DNA of 64,000 nt from Acidobacteria bacterium Ga0077551 (GCA_001464545.1 LNFC01000014.1:62001-126000), one strand, 5' to 3'. Positions 9,939-19,578 are shown, counted from the stretch's first letter. A program made the numbers and translations. The notes: generated by a model from the letters alone, not told the origin.

Positions 9939-10901
9939 TCAGCCCTGTCGCAGCTGCGCGAAATAGGCCGCTGCACCGATCATCGGCGCGGCAGGCGCGT
10001 GCAGCAAACGCACCGGGCACTCCGCCAGGAAGCCGCTCATCGGCCCGCGCGCCGCGAATCGCTCGCGCGCTTCCGGTGTCTTCAGGACACCCGCGATCCG
10101 CTCCGACACGCCCCCTGCCAGCACCACCCCGCCGAGCGCCCCATTCGCCAGCGCGAGGTCTCCCACCGCTCCCATCACCGCCATCGCGCGCAGGTGAATC
10201 AGGGCGAGATACATCTCATCCCCTTCATCCGCCTTGGCGCGTATGTCTTCGGGCGCCATCCCGGCATACGGCCGGCCGAATATCTCGCAAAAAGCGGCGT
10301 GCACTTCCTCCAGGCCGCTGCCGGAGGCCACCAGCTCGTTCGAGACATAACCATGATCGCGCGCCAGCAGGATCGCCAGCTCGCGCTCCAGGTCCGTCCG
10401 CGGCGCATAGGCCATGTGGCCGCCCTCGCCCGCCAGCACGGCCCAGCCGCCCGCAGAGGGAATGAGCGTCGAGACCCCGAACCCGGTCCCCGGCCCCGCC
10501 ACGAGGATCGGCGCCTCGGGAACCGGCGTACCGCGCAAAACCACGCTGAACGCTTCCGGCTCCAGTTCGGGCACCGACCGCGCCATGGCGACGAAATCAT
10601 TGACCACCAGCACGTTGGCAATCCCGAACCGTTCGGACACGTCCGCCTCGGAGATGCTCCAGTCCCGGTTGGTCAGCTGCGCCTTGCCCCCGCGCACCGG
10701 CCCCGCCACCGCGATGCAGGCCGCCGCCGGGCGCAGGCCGGTCATGTCCAGATAGGTTTTGAGCGCCGCATTGAAATCCGGAAACGCCTCGCCCGCAAAG
10801 CGCTCGAACTGCTCGATCCGGATCCAGTCGCCGCGCCGGTAGGCGGCGGCAAACCGGGCGTTGGTCCCGCCCACGTCACCGACGAGCACCGCCTCTTCCA
10901 T
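9939..10901 (-). CDS. glk: glucokinase
   Basis: ATP-dependent glucokinase, which makes glucose 6-phosphate for the Entner-Doudoroff pathway. The 320-residue protein is of the bacterial Glk type: the phosphate-binding GDVGGTNARFA is at the N-terminus, the sugar-binding region has VVNDFVAMARSVPEL, and the second phosphate loop is GPGTGFGVSTLIP. LAGEGGHMAYAP and SGSGLEEVHAAF are further family marks. It is the last gene of zwf-pgl-edd-glk, starting 2 nt after edd. Length is normal. Confidence 0.95.
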   Translation of the reverse strand: MEEAVLVGDVGGTNARFAAAYRRGDWIRIEQFERFAGEAFPDFNAALKTYLDMTGLRPAAACIAVAGPVRGGKAQLTNRDWSISEADVSERFGIANVLVVNDFVAMARSVPELEPEAFSVVLRGTPVPEAPILVAGPGTGFGVSTLIPSAGGWAVLAGEGGHMAYAPRTDLERELAILLARDHGYVSNELVASGSGLEEVHAAFCEIFGRPYAGMAPEDIRAKADEGDEMYLALIHLRAMAVMGAVGDLALANGALGGVVLAGGVSERIAGVLKTPEARERFAARGPMSGFLAECPVRLLHAPAAPMIGAAAYFAQLRQG

Positions 10902-10903
10902 GC

Positions 10904-12739
10904 TCAGCTCCGCAGGCCGAGAAAATTGAACGGGCTCGCGCCCGTTGCCGCGCTGCTGACATTCATCCGGAACAGGTCAAACAATTCGCGCCCCAGCCCC
11001 GCAGGCGCCCGGTTCGGACGAAACTCTGCCGCTGGCCGGGCATGAAACTCCGCCGGATCGACCAGGATATCCAGCCGCCCGGCTTCGGCATCGAGCCGGA
11101 TCACGTCGCCGTCGCGCACCTTGGAAATCGGCCCGCCATGCGCCGCCTCCGGGCCGAGATGGATCGCCGAAGGGATTTTACCGCTCGCGCCGGACATCCG
11201 CCCATCGGTCACCAGCGCCACCTGATGCCCACGGTCCTGCAACACCCCGAGCACTGGGGTCAGCCCGTGCAGCTCGGGCATGCCGTTTGCCGCCGCGCCC
11301 TGGAATCGCACGACCGCGACGAAGTCCCGGTCGAGCTGCCCGGCGTCAAACGCTTCTTTGAGAGCATCTTGCGAGTCGAACACGATCGCGGGCGCCTCCA
11401 CGAACCGGTGCGACGGCTTGACCGCCGACACCTTGCTGACGCCCTCGCCGAGCATTCCGGTCATCAGGCGCAGACCGCCTTCTTCCGAGAACGGATTGTC
11501 TGCGGGACGGAGCACTTCCATATCGCCGCTCCGAGCCGGTGCAGGCCGCCAGATGAGACCACCGTCAGACAGCACAGGTTCCTGCGCATAGTTGGAGATC
11601 GGTCCCGCCACACCGAGCGCATCGCCGTGCAGCAGCCCCGCCTTGAGCAGTTCGGCCATCAGGAAACTCATGCCGCCCGCCGCATGGAAATGGTTCACGT
11701 CGGCCGGCCCGTTCGGATAGATGCGCGCCAGCAGCGGTGTGACGCTCGACAGCTCTGCGAAATCCGCCAGCGTGACGGAGATGCCGGCCGCGGCCGCAAT
11801 CGCCGGAATGTGCAAGGCGTGGTTGGTCGACCCGCCGGTCGCCATCAAACCGACAATGCCGTTCACGATGGAGCGCGCGTCCACCATTTCTCCCGCAGGC
11901 CGGTAGTCCTTTCCCTGCGCCGTGATCGCAGCGGCCCGGTGCGTGGCCGCCTTGGTCAACGCGGCCCGCAGCTCAGTGCCGGGATTGGGAAACGCCGCAC
12001 CCGGCAGGTGCAGGCCCATGACTTCCATCAGCATCTGGTTGGAGTTCGCCGTACCATAGAAGGTGCAGGTCCCCTGACTGTGATAGCTCTCGGCTTCAGC
12101 CTTCAGCAGCGCCTCGCGCCCGACTTTTCCTTCCGCAAACAACTGCCGCACCCGGACCTTTTCGGGGTTCGATAGTCCCGACGGCATCGGCCCCGCCGGC
12201 ACGAAGATGGACGGTAGCCACCCAAACCGCAGCGCCGCAATCACAAGACCCGGCACGATCTTGTCGCACACGCCGAGATGCAGCGCCGCATCGAACGTGT
12301 CGTGCGACAGGCCGACCGCCGAGGCCATCGCGATCACGTCCCGCGAGAACAGCGACAGCTCCATGCCTTCCTGGCCTTGCGTGACGCCGTCGCACATCGC
12401 CGGCACGCCGCCCGCCACCTGCGCGACCGCATGAACCTCGCGCGCCGCCTCGCGGATCAGCTGCGGATAGGTTTCGAACGGCGCATGCGCTGACAGCATG
12501 TCGTTGTAAGCCGTGATGATACCGATGACCGGCCAGCCGGCACCAAGGATCTGCGCCTTCTCGATCACGGCGCAGCCGGCGGACTGGTGCGCGAGGTTGC
12601 CCTCCGTCAGCCGCGACCGCGCATAGGTCGTGGGGCGCCGTGAACGGATCATTTCGAGATAGGCGGCGCGCGATTCCCGCGAGCGCTCTTCGATGCGCGC
12701 TGTGACCGCTTCTACGACCGGATTGAGTTTGCCATCCAT
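10904..12739 (-). CDS. edd: 6-phosphogluconate dehydratase
   Basis: First committed enzyme of the Entner-Doudoroff route, turning 6-phosphogluconate into 2-keto-3-deoxy-6-phosphogluconate with a [4Fe-4S] cluster. The 611-residue IlvD/Edd-family protein shows [31 protein letters not shown] and [14 protein letters not shown], which hold the cluster cysteines of the family. [17 protein letters not shown] is also typical. The start ATG at 12739 shares a base with the pgl stop (TGATG). The partner aldolase gene (eda) is not in the window. Confidence 0.96.
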   Translation of the reverse strand: MDGKLNPVVEAVTARIEERSRESRAAYLEMIRSRRPTTYARSRLTEGNLAHQSAGCAVIEKAQILGAGWPVIGIITAYNDMLSAHAPFETYPQLIREAAREVHAVAQVAGGVPAMCDGVTQGQEGMELSLFSRDVIAMASAVGLSHDTFDAALHLGVCDKIVPGLVIAALRFGWLPSIFVPAGPMPSGLSNPEKVRVRQLFAEGKVGREALLKAEAESYHSQGTCTFYGTANSNQMLMEVMGLHLPGAAFPNPGTELRAALTKAATHRAAAITAQGKDYRPAGEMVDARSIVNGIVGLMATGGSTNHALHIPAIAAAAGISVTLADFAELSSVTPLLARIYPNGPADVNHFHAAGGMSFLMAELLKAGLLHGDALGVAGPISNYAQEPVLSDGGLIWRPAPARSGDMEVLRPADNPFSEEGGLRLMTGMLGEGVSKVSAVKPSHRFVEAPAIVFDSQDALKEAFDAGQLDRDFVAVVRFQGAAANGMPELHGLTPVLGVLQDRGHQVALVTDGRMSGASGKIPSAIHLGPEAAHGGPISKVRDGDVIRLDAEAGRLDILVDPAEFHARPAAEFRPNRAPAGLGRELFDLFRMNVSSAATGASPFNFLGLRS

Positions 12740-13446
12740 CAGGGAGCCCAAAAAATTGAAAGTCGATCGCCCAAGCCATCTATCGCGAAACGGACCGGGC
12801 AATTCATCGGGTCTGCTTCGGCCATGTTCTCCAGTATGCAGCGCTTTTCCGCGCCAAATACAAGCAATAGCGCCCGGTTTGCATGGATCACGGCTAAGCC
12901 GGTCAACGTCATGCGCTGAGGTATGGCCGCCATCGGCGCATCAACCGCCGCTACGCATTCTGCGCCGTCCGGAGACAGGATGGCTGCGAGGTTGGCAGCC
13001 CGCGGAAACCAACTCGCTGTATGCCCGTCGGTTCCCATGCCGAGCAGCAGGAAGCTGATCGAGGCGCAATGCGGCGCATAGGCAGCGTTCCGGTCCGCAA
13101 CCGCCTCTGATGGCGAGGCATGTCCAGTCTTCATGGGCAGGAACGCCGCGCGTTCAGCCGCATTCTTCAGCAGCAGCGTCCGAACGAGCCGCTCATTTGA
13201 CTCCGGATGATCCGGCGCCACCCAGCGGTCATCTACGAGCCCGACTGTGACCTTATCCCAGTCCAGCGTTTCCGAAGACAGAACTTCGAACATCCGCGCC
13301 GGCGAAGATCCGCCCGACACCATCAGGCTCGCTCCGCCAGTACGTGAAATTTCCGCGCCCAGCGTGTCGGCCGCCAGGTGGGCCGCTGCCTCGGACGCCT
13401 CTTCCCGGCTGGGGAACGCGGTAAGGTGAAGCGCTGCGGCGCTCAC
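12739..13446 (-). CDS. pgl: 6-phosphogluconolactonase
   Basis: Hydrolyses 6-phosphogluconolactone made by Zwf. The ~235-residue protein is of the NagB/DevB-like type, with [17 protein letters not shown], the substrate loop [19 protein letters not shown] and the signature [16 protein letters not shown]. Translation probably starts at the GTG at 13446, which overlaps the zwf stop as GTGA; a second GTG at 13458 would add four residues. It is coupled to edd at its 3' end. Confidence 0.94.
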   Translation of the reverse strand: MSAAALHLTAFPSREEASEAAAHLAADTLGAEISRTGGASLMVSGGSSPARMFEVLSSETLDWDKVTVGLVDDRWVAPDHPESNERLVRTLLLKNAAERAAFLPMKTGHASPSEAVADRNAAYAPHCASISFLLLGMGTDGHTASWFPRAANLAAILSPDGAECVAAVDAPMAAIPQRMTLTGLAVIHANRALLLVFGAEKRCILENMAEADPMNCPVRFAIDGLGDRLSIFWAP

Positions 13447-14912
13447 GCCTCTTTCCACCAGTCGCGGCCATCGCGGTCCATCATCATGGCGGCCGACAAC
13501 GGGCCATCGGTTCCCGCCGGATAGGGCTCCGGCAGGTAGCGGCTCGCCTCCCAGGACTCGATCAACCCGTCCACCCAGCGCCAGGCTGCCTCGACTTCAT
13601 CCCGCCGCATGAACAGCGAGAGATTGCCGCGCACGATATCCATCAGCAGGCGTTCATAGGCGTCCGGATAGCGCAGCATGAAACTCTCGGCATAGGACAG
13701 GTTCAGCGGCAGGGACTTGACGCGCAACCCGCCCGGGCCCGGTTCCTTGATCTGCACGAACAGTCGTACCGCTTCATCCGGCTGCAGACGGATGACGAGG
13801 CGGTTCACGGTTTCGACGCCCTGCCCGAATATGTTGTGCGGCGCGGGCTTGAACTGGATCACGATATCGGAATGACGCGCCGACATCCGCTTGCCGGTGC
13901 GCAGGTAGAACGGAACGCCGGCCCAGCGCCAGTTCTTCACTTCCGATTTCACGGCCACGAAGGTTTCCGTCGTGCTGCCGGTCGCTGAAGACAACTCCTC
14001 CAGGTAGCCTTTAGCGGGCTTTCCGTCCTGCAGGCCGGACGTGTATTGTCCGCGCACGGTCTGTTTCTTGACCTGGTCGGCAGCGATGGGACCGAGCGCG
14101 TTCAGCACCTTGATCTTTTCGGTCCGGATGGCGTCGTCGCCCAGGTCGTTGGGCGGCTCCATCGCGGTCAGGCAAAGCAGCTGCAGCAGGTGGTTCTGCA
14201 CCATGTCCCGCAGCGCGCCGGAACGGTCGTAATAGTCAGCGCGGCCTTCGAGGCCGAGATTTTCCGCCACGGTGATCTGGACATGGTCGATGTAGTTGTA
14301 TGACCAGAGCGGCTCAAACAGCATGTTGGCAAAGCGCAGCACCATCAGGTTCTGCACGGTCTCCTTGCCGAGGTAGTGGTCGATCCGGAACACCTGCCGC
14401 TCGGAGAACACCTCGCCGACGCCGTCATTGATGGCCCGCGCCGATTCCAGATCTGTCCCGATCGGCTTCTCGAGCACCACGCGCGCCGGCTCGCCCGCCA
14501 GACCCGCCAGGCCGATCGACCGGCAGATGTCGACGTAGAGGTGCGGCGAAGTGGCGAGATAGAAGACGCGCGGCCGCTTGGCGTCAAGCGTAAGGAGCGC
14601 CTTGAGGCTTGGCCAGTCGGCGTCCGGCCGGGTCGCGTCGATCATGACGTAGTGGATGAGTTTCTCGAACTTCGCCCACTCCGCCGCGTCCCAGCTTATG
14701 CCAGACGCCGCCTCGCAAGCCTCGCGCGCCACCTTGCGGTAGGCTTCGGTTGCCATCTCGGAACGCGCGGTCCCGATGATCTTGCTGGTCGGCGGGATCT
14801 GCCCGTCGAGCCAGCGGTGATAAAGTGCCGGCAACAGCTTGCGGCGGGAGAGGTCTCCCGTGCCGCCAAAGATCACGATGTCAAACGGTTCGACCGGTAC
14901 AAACTTGGCCAT
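13443..14912 (-). CDS. zwf: glucose-6-phosphate 1-dehydrogenase
   Basis: Oxidises glucose 6-phosphate to the lactone and yields NAD(P)H. The 489-residue protein has the nucleotide-binding IFGGTGDLSRRKLLPALY near residue 13 and the active-site signature RIDHYLGKETVQN. The start MAKFVPVEPF at 14912 has GGGAG about 10 nt upstream; a longer frame to 14957 lacks support. It is the first gene of the zwf-pgl-edd-glk operon and is divergent from the lacI-type gene across a 232-bp control region. Confidence 0.96.
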   Translation of the reverse strand: MAKFVPVEPFDIVIFGGTGDLSRRKLLPALYHRWLDGQIPPTSKIIGTARSEMATEAYRKVAREACEAASGISWDAAEWAKFEKLIHYVMIDATRPDADWPSLKALLTLDAKRPRVFYLATSPHLYVDICRSIGLAGLAGEPARVVLEKPIGTDLESARAINDGVGEVFSERQVFRIDHYLGKETVQNLMVLRFANMLFEPLWSYNYIDHVQITVAENLGLEGRADYYDRSGALRDMVQNHLLQLLCLTAMEPPNDLGDDAIRTEKIKVLNALGPIAADQVKKQTVRGQYTSGLQDGKPAKGYLEELSSATGSTTETFVAVKSEVKNWRWAGVPFYLRTGKRMSARHSDIVIQFKPAPHNIFGQGVETVNRLVIRLQPDEAVRLFVQIKEPGPGGLRVKSLPLNLSYAESFMLRYPDAYERLLMDIVRGNLSLFMRRDEVEAAWRWVDGLIESWEASRYLPEPYPAGTDGPLSAAMMMDRDGRDWWKEA

Positions 14913-15071
14913 CTTAGAAGGCTCCCTGAGCCAGAGCGTAGCCCGGGGCGGCAACAATCGACACGCGCTGTCTAGGCGCCTGAGCTACTTGCATGTTTTC
15001 ATGTTGTTTTCCGAGGCGCTGACGCATGGCCCCTGTCTGCGCAATTACGTTTTGCAAAAAATTACACCAGC

Positions 15072-15077
15072 TATAAT
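15072..15077 (+). promoter_or_regulatory. candidate -10 box for the LacI-family gene
   Basis: A perfect TATAAT sits 67 nt upstream of the regulator's ATG. The nearest -35-like hexamer, TTGCAA at 15052-15057, is only 14 nt away, so the full promoter is not certain. The palindrome at 15106-15121 lies just downstream, where a bound repressor would block transcription. Confidence 0.45.
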
Positions 15078-15105
15078 GACCTCGCGCTCCCGGACCGGAC
15101 AGCGA

Positions 15106-15121
15106 ATGACAACGTTGTTAT
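15106..15121. promoter_or_regulatory. candidate operator for the LacI-family regulator
   Basis: The site reads ATGACAACGTTGTTAT: a perfect 10-bp core ACAACGTTGT with a central CG, extended to 16 bp with one mismatched pair. LacI/GalR proteins bind palindromes with a central CG. It is 23 nt before the regulator's ATG and lies in the zwf-lacI divergent region, so it could serve autoregulation and perhaps control of the Entner-Doudoroff operon. Confidence 0.5.
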
Positions 15122-15144
15122 AAATATGCGGGAGTTTGCCGGAA

Positions 15145-16158
15145 ATGTCTAGCCGAACGCGCCTTGAGGACCTCGCCTCCATCGCGGGCGTCTCGATCGC
15201 GACGGTGTCGCGCGCGCTCAACAATAGCCCCGCTGTCAACGATGAAACCAAGCGCCGCGTCTGGAAGATTGCGCGCGAGCAGAACTACCATTTCCGGCCG
15301 TCGATGCCGGCCCTTCTGTCGGGTGCGGCTGCGACGATTGCGGTCGTCATTCCCAATCCGCATGCCCGCCAGAGCGAGGCGCTGCATCCCTTTGTGCAGG
15401 ATTTCATCGGCGGCATTACCGAGGCGGCGCGGGTATCGGGGTGCGACCTGCTGATCTCGCATCTCGCACCGGGGAATGTGGACGACCTCTCCGAACTGAT
15501 GACCTCCAGTCACGCGGACGGTATCATCTTTCTCGGCCAGAGATTACTGCATGACCGGCTGAACGCCCTTGCGCAGGGGGAGAGCCGGTTCATCGTCTGG
15601 GGGGCGGACTTGCCGGGTCAGAAGTATTGCTCGGTCGGCTCCGACAACCTGCGCGGCGGCGCTCGGGCAACTTCGCACCTGATCAATCTCGGGCGGCGCC
15701 GGATTGCCTTTCTGGGCGACACTGCCGCACCGGAAGTGCAGCACCGGTATGAGGGGTATGTGGAGGCGCACCGGCGGGCCGACCTCGCGGTTGACCCTGC
15801 CCTGATCGTGCCGGCGCAGTTCGAGATCAGCTATGCCGAAGCGGCGGTCGATGGGCTGATGGCGCGCGGTGTCGCGTTTGACGGGATCTTTGCGGCCAGT
15901 GACCTGATCGCCCTCGGCGCCTTGCGCAGCCTGCAGAAGGCGGGCCGCTCGGTGCCGCAGGATGTCGCTATGGTCGGCTACGATAACATCCAGGTGGCCG
16001 CCTATTCGCAGCCGGCGCTGACGACCATTGACCAGGACATGAGCAAGGCCGGTCGCCTGATGGTGTCCAAACTGCTCGCGGCGACGGAGAAGGCGCCGCT
16101 GCGGTCCGAGCGTTTGCCAACGGACCTGATCGTGCGCGAATCCTGCGGGCTCGGCTAG
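15145..16158 (+). CDS. LacI/GalR-family transcriptional regulator
   Basis: The N-terminus is a typical LacI helix-turn-helix: LEDLASIAGVSIATVSRALNN, followed by the hinge region NYHFRPSMPALLSG. The rest is a periplasmic-binding-protein-like sugar sensor, with IAVVIPNP, ADGIIFLGQ, GIFAASDLIALGALRSLQ and VAMVGYDNIQVAAYSQPALTTI as family landmarks. The chosen ATG at 15145 has GGGAG 10 nt upstream; a TTG at 15136 in the same frame is less likely. It is divergent from zwf and convergent with an alpha-glucosidase gene, so control of sugar catabolism is the natural guess. The inducer is unknown. Confidence 0.93.
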   Translation: MSSRTRLEDLASIAGVSIATVSRALNNSPAVNDETKRRVWKIAREQNYHFRPSMPALLSGAAATIAVVIPNPHARQSEALHPFVQDFIGGITEAARVSGCDLLISHLAPGNVDDLSELMTSSHADGIIFLGQRLLHDRLNALAQGESRFIVWGADLPGQKYCSVGSDNLRGGARATSHLINLGRRRIAFLGDTAAPEVQHRYEGYVEAHRRADLAVDPALIVPAQFEISYAEAAVDGLMARGVAFDGIFAASDLIALGALRSLQKAGRSVPQDVAMVGYDNIQVAAYSQPALTTIDQDMSKAGRLMVSKLLAATEKAPLRSERLPTDLIVRESCGLG

Positions 16159-17772
16159 AGCCGTCCGATCCAGACGCCGTGCTGCGGAAGGGTCATGGGG
16201 CCCGGTGCAGTCGAAATCAGCGGTTTGGCCCCGGCGGTCAATTCCGCGGGGACGGAGACATCGTCCGCACCAAGATTGAAGAGGCAGATCACCGTTTCGC
16301 CTCCGAGCGAGCGGCGGAGGGCGAAAAGAGGTTCCGGTACGTCCGGGAACTCTACTTCACCCAACCGCAAGGCGGCCGAATTCGCGCGCACGTTCAGCAT
16401 CGAGCGGGTGAAGTTGAGCACCGAGTCCGGATCGCTTTCCTGTTCGCTCGCTGCGAGTTCGGCATGCCCCTGCCCGACCGGCAGCCAGGGCTTGGCTTCG
16501 GAGAAGCCGGCAAAGGTGTTGCCCTTGGACCAAGGCATCGGCGTGCGGGCGCCGTCGCGGCCGAGGGTGCGGGGCCAGTTGGCGATGGCTTCCGGATCCT
16601 GCAGGTCCACGAACGCGACCTCAGCTTGAGGCAGGCCGAGTTCCTCGCCCTGATAGAGGATCGGATTGCCGCGCAGGCACAGCAGCAGCGCGTTCGTCAG
16701 CTTCGCGAACTGGCGCATGTCCGCGCCGGGCGGGCACCAGCGGCTGACGCAGCGTGGGGCGTCATGGTTCGAGAAAGCCCATGACGGCCAGCCTTCGCTG
16801 AAGGGGCCGGCCCAGTTCATCTGCGAGGCTTTCACGCGGCGCGGTGACAGTCTGCTGGCATAGAGGAAATCGAAACTGTAGGCCGAGCTGAGGCGCTTCT
16901 CGCCGGCGGTGAAGGCGCTCATCTCGGGCAGCGGATCGGGTCCCGGCACTTCGGCGACCGTAAAGATCGCGCCGTAATTGTTCGCAAGCTCGCGGATGCG
17001 TTCCATGAACACCGGGATGTCCGGGTGGGACTGGTTGTGGATATGGTGCTGCAGGTCAAAGGGGCGCGTGATGGTGCGGCTGCCTGCAGGCCAGGGCGGA
17101 TTGTCCCGGAAGTCCGGATCGAACATCGCGAAGTTGATCGCGTCGAGCCGGAACCCATCGACCCCCTTGTCGAGCCAGAACTTGGCGGCGGCCACCAGTG
17201 CGTCCTGCACCACGCGGTTGTGGACGTTCAGCTGCGGCTGGGTCGAGAGGAAATTGTGCATGTAGTATTGCTGGCGCCGGGCGTCCCACGTCCAGGCTGC
17301 GCCGCCGAAGACGGACTGCCAGTTGTTGGGCGGGGTGCCATCGGGCTTCGGGTCTTTCCAGACGTACCAGTCCGCATACGGATTGTCGCGGGACTCCCGG
17401 CTCTGCGCGAACCAGTCATGCGCATCGGAGGTATGGGCGTAGACCTGATCGATGATGACCTTCAGGCCGAGCCGGTGGGCCCCTGCCAGCAGAGCGTCAA
17501 AGTCCGCCAGCGTGCCGAAGATCGGGTCGACATCGCAATAGTCCGACACGTCATAGCCGAAATCGCTCATGGGCGACTTGAAGAAGGGCGATATCCAGAT
17601 CGCTTCCACGCCAAGGGCGGCGATATAGGGAAGCTTCCGGGTGATCCCCGGCAGATCGCCGATCCCGTCCCCGTTGGTGTCCAGGTAAGAGCGCGGGTAG
17701 ATCTGGTAAACGACGGCGCCGCGCCACCAGGGCAGGGCAGTTTCGGGAGGGGGCGGGTTTTCCAGCGGTCAC
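16155..17772 (-). CDS. GH13 alpha-glucosidase, frame broken next to the start codon
   Basis: This is a GH13 alpha-glucosidase/oligo-1,6-glucosidase type enzyme that releases glucose from alpha-glucosides. Catalytic blocks: IIDQVYAHTSDAHDWF (region I), GFRLDAINFAMFD (nucleophile Asp), FTVAEVPGPDPLPE (acid/base Glu) and WAFSNHDAPRCVSRW (region IV). No signal peptide is visible, so it is probably cytosolic. The conserved N-terminal WWRGAVVYQIYPRSYLDTNG lies upstream of the first usable start of the open frame (GTG at 17609) and is bounded by an in-frame TGA with no ATG, GTG or TTG after it. Removing one A from the A4 run at 17758-17761 joins it to a GTG at 17772 (MTAGNPPPPETALPWW) and gives 538 residues, the family norm. 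The stop overlaps that of the convergent regulator. Confidence 0.85.
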
Positions 17773-17809
17773 GCTCCTGAACAGGCGGGTTCGCCGGATT
17801 TGTCTGGCC

Positions 17810-17885
17810 TGGCAGGGGCAGAGGGACTCGAACCCACGACCTGCGGTTTTGGAGACCGCCACTCTACCAACTGAGCTATACCCCT
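17810..17885 (-). tRNA. tRNA-Trp (CCA anticodon)
   Basis: The minus strand folds as a full cloverleaf of 76 nt with encoded CCA. The acceptor pairs AGGGGTA with TGCCCCT (one G-U pair), the D-loop contains AGCTCAGTTGGTAGAGT, the anticodon loop reads CTCCAAA and the T-loop GTTCGAGTC. The anticodon CCA decodes UGG. It lies 37 nt upstream of the alpha-glucosidase start. No duplicate of its 3' end was seen, so there is no sign of an integration site. Confidence 0.97.
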
Positions 17886-18375
17886 TCAGGCCTGAGCGGG
17901 GTTTGCCCCAACTCCCGTCTGGCTGCAAGACCGGGGGTGAAAAGACTTGGGTTTGGGCGGGGCCTGGACTTTGGATACTGGTACCCCCCCTCTCCGCAGG
18001 TACCTTCGGGGATTGCTTTGCGTGGCCAGCCCCTCACCTCCCAACCCCCCTGACCCCTCTCCCATGAAATGGGAGGTGTGGGTCTTTGGGTTAGGAGTTT
18101 TGTTCTTCGATCATGTCTTGAGTATACCTCCGTGGGCGGAGGTGTCGGGGAAGGATTGGGGGGAGAATTCTGCAAGCGCTTGAGGGAACTGGATCTAAAT
18201 TTTCGGGAGGGGTGTTTATTGTAGGCGCAAGTCCTGCGCCTCGACTGCCCTGACCTGCGATATCCTGATGCAGGCAGCTACCAATTGATGCCGAATATCT
18301 CTCAGATATTCTCATTCATTCTCATTTTTTATCACCTGGTGCCGGCTGGTTATCGGCCCGTATCGCGCTGCGGGG
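17886..18375. other. 490-bp non-coding region with several hairpins
   Basis: No credible gene is present; short open frames here have no recognisable content. The region holds four short inverted repeats: CTCCCAT/ATGGGAG at 18059-18075, ACCTCCG/CGGAGGT at 18126-18143, AGGCGCA/TGCGCCT at 18223-18241 and GAATATCT/AGATATTC at 18293-18311. The left half is C-rich (runs of CCCC and CCTC), unlike its neighbours, and resembles the dispersed intergenic repeats seen in many proteobacteria. It includes the 3' untranslated part of the CoA-transferase operon and the upstream region of tRNA-Trp. Confidence 0.6.
18293..18331. repeat. AT-rich inverted repeat followed by 10-bp phased TCTCA repeats
   Basis: A perfect 8-bp inverted repeat, GAATATCT and AGATATTC with a 3-nt loop, overlaps three TCTCA units at 18300, 18310 and 18320, exactly 10 bp apart. 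The phasing of one helical turn suggests a protein-binding array rather than a terminator, though the T6 run at 18325 could end a rightward transcript. Confidence 0.45.
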
Positions 18376-19578
18376 TCAGACGATTCCGCTGGCGCGGAGT
18401 TTTTCGACCTGGTCGGGAGTCAGGTTCAGGAGTTCGGTGAGAACTTCTTCCGTGTGCGAACCGAGCTCGGTGGGACCCGCCCAGCGGATCTGGCCGGGGG
18501 TGGCGGAGAGTTTGGGGAAGACGTTCTGTTGCTTGAGGCCCGGCCATCTTTCGCTGGGGACTGCGGTGAGGGAGTCGCGGGCGATGTAGTGCGGGTCGCT
18601 CAGCATGTCGGCGGCGCGGTAGACTTTTCCCACAGGGACGCCGTTTGTGATCATCGTCTGCTCGATTTCGTCAATGGTCTGCGGCGCAGTCCATGACTGG
18701 ATGAGGTCGTCGAGGGCTTTCTGGTTCTGGCCGCGCGCGACATGGGTCTTGTAGGCGGAGTCGTCTTTCAGGGCGGGCTGGCCGATCGCTTCGCAGAGGC
18801 GGGCGAAGACGGTGTCCTGGTTGGCGGCGATGATCACCATGCCGTCGGAGCCGGTATAGATGTTGGACGGCGCGATGTTCGGCAGGATCGAGCCGGAGCG
18901 TTCGCGGGTGTAGCCTTCGAACTGGTATTCCGGGACGAGGGCTTCCATCACCGAGAGCACGGACTCGTAGATCGTCGCGTCGATCATCTGGCCTTCGCCG
19001 GTCTTCTCGCGGTGGTGCAAGGCGGCGAGAGCGCCGAGGGCGGCGTAGAGGCCGGCGAGGCTGTCACCCAATGAGATACCGGCGCGCGAAGGTACGCGGT
19101 CGGCTTCGCCCATCACGTAGCGCAGGCCGCCCATCGCTTCGCCGACAGAGGCGTAGCCGGCGCGGGTGGCATAGGGGCCGGTCTGGCCGTAGCCGGAGAC
19201 GCGGATCATGATCAGGCGGGGATTGATTTCCTTGAGGGCTTCGTAGCCGAGGCCCCATTTCTCGAGTGTGCCGGGGCGGAAATTCTCGAGCAGGAAATCA
19301 GCTTGCGCGACCAGCTGGCGGACGATGTCCTGGCCTTGCTTTTCGCGCAGGTTCGCCGTGATGCAGCGCTTTCCGCGGGCGACCACCGACCACCATAGGG
19401 GAAAGCCTTCGCGGCCCCATTCGCGCAGGGGGTCGCCTTGCCCCGGTGGCTCGACCTTGATGACGTCGGCGCCCATGTCGGCGAAGATCTGTCCGCAGAA
19501 GGGACCCGCGATCAGCTGGCCGAGTTCGATGACGCGCAGGTCCGTCAAGGGACCCGTGCGAGGTAGCGGCGGGGTCAT
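18376..19578 (-). CDS. CaiB/BaiF family (class III) CoA-transferase
   Basis: Members move CoA between carboxylic acids through an aspartyl-CoA thioester. The 400-residue chain shows LTDLRVIELGQLIAGPFCGQIFADMGADVIKVE, read in two overlapping pieces, then SGYGQTGPYATRAGYASVGEAMGG, the family core, with the catalytic aspartate expected in GISLGDSLAGLYAALGAL. The start MTPPLPRTG at 19578 has GGGAG 7 nt upstream. The substrate is unknown; acyl-CoA metabolism fits other genes in the window. It is the last gene of a minus-strand run after usg and the GGDEF gene. Confidence 0.9.
   Translation of the reverse strand: MTPPLPRTGPLTDLRVIELGQLIAGPFCGQIFADMGADVIKVEPPGQGDPLREWGREGFPLWWSVVARGKRCITANLREKQGQDIVRQLVAQADFLLENFRPGTLEKWGLGYEALKEINPRLIMIRVSGYGQTGPYATRAGYASVGEAMGGLRYVMGEADRVPSRAGISLGDSLAGLYAALGALAALHHREKTGEGQMIDATIYESVLSVMEALVPEYQFEGYTRERSGSILPNIAPSNIYTGSDGMVIIAANQDTVFARLCEAIGQPALKDDSAYKTHVARGQNQKALDDLIQSWTAPQTIDEIEQTMITNGVPVGKVYRAADMLSDPHYIARDSLTAVPSERWPGLKQQNVFPKLSATPGQIRWAGPTELGSHTEEVLTELLNLTPDQVEKLRASGIV

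Noticed and set aside
17810..17885. tRNA-Trp as an integration site
   Set aside because: No repeated 3' tRNA end, integrase or foreign gene block was seen nearby.
17947..18183. Short open frame in the region beside tRNA-Trp
   Set aside because: The translation is low-complexity, has no ribosome site and spans several inverted repeats.
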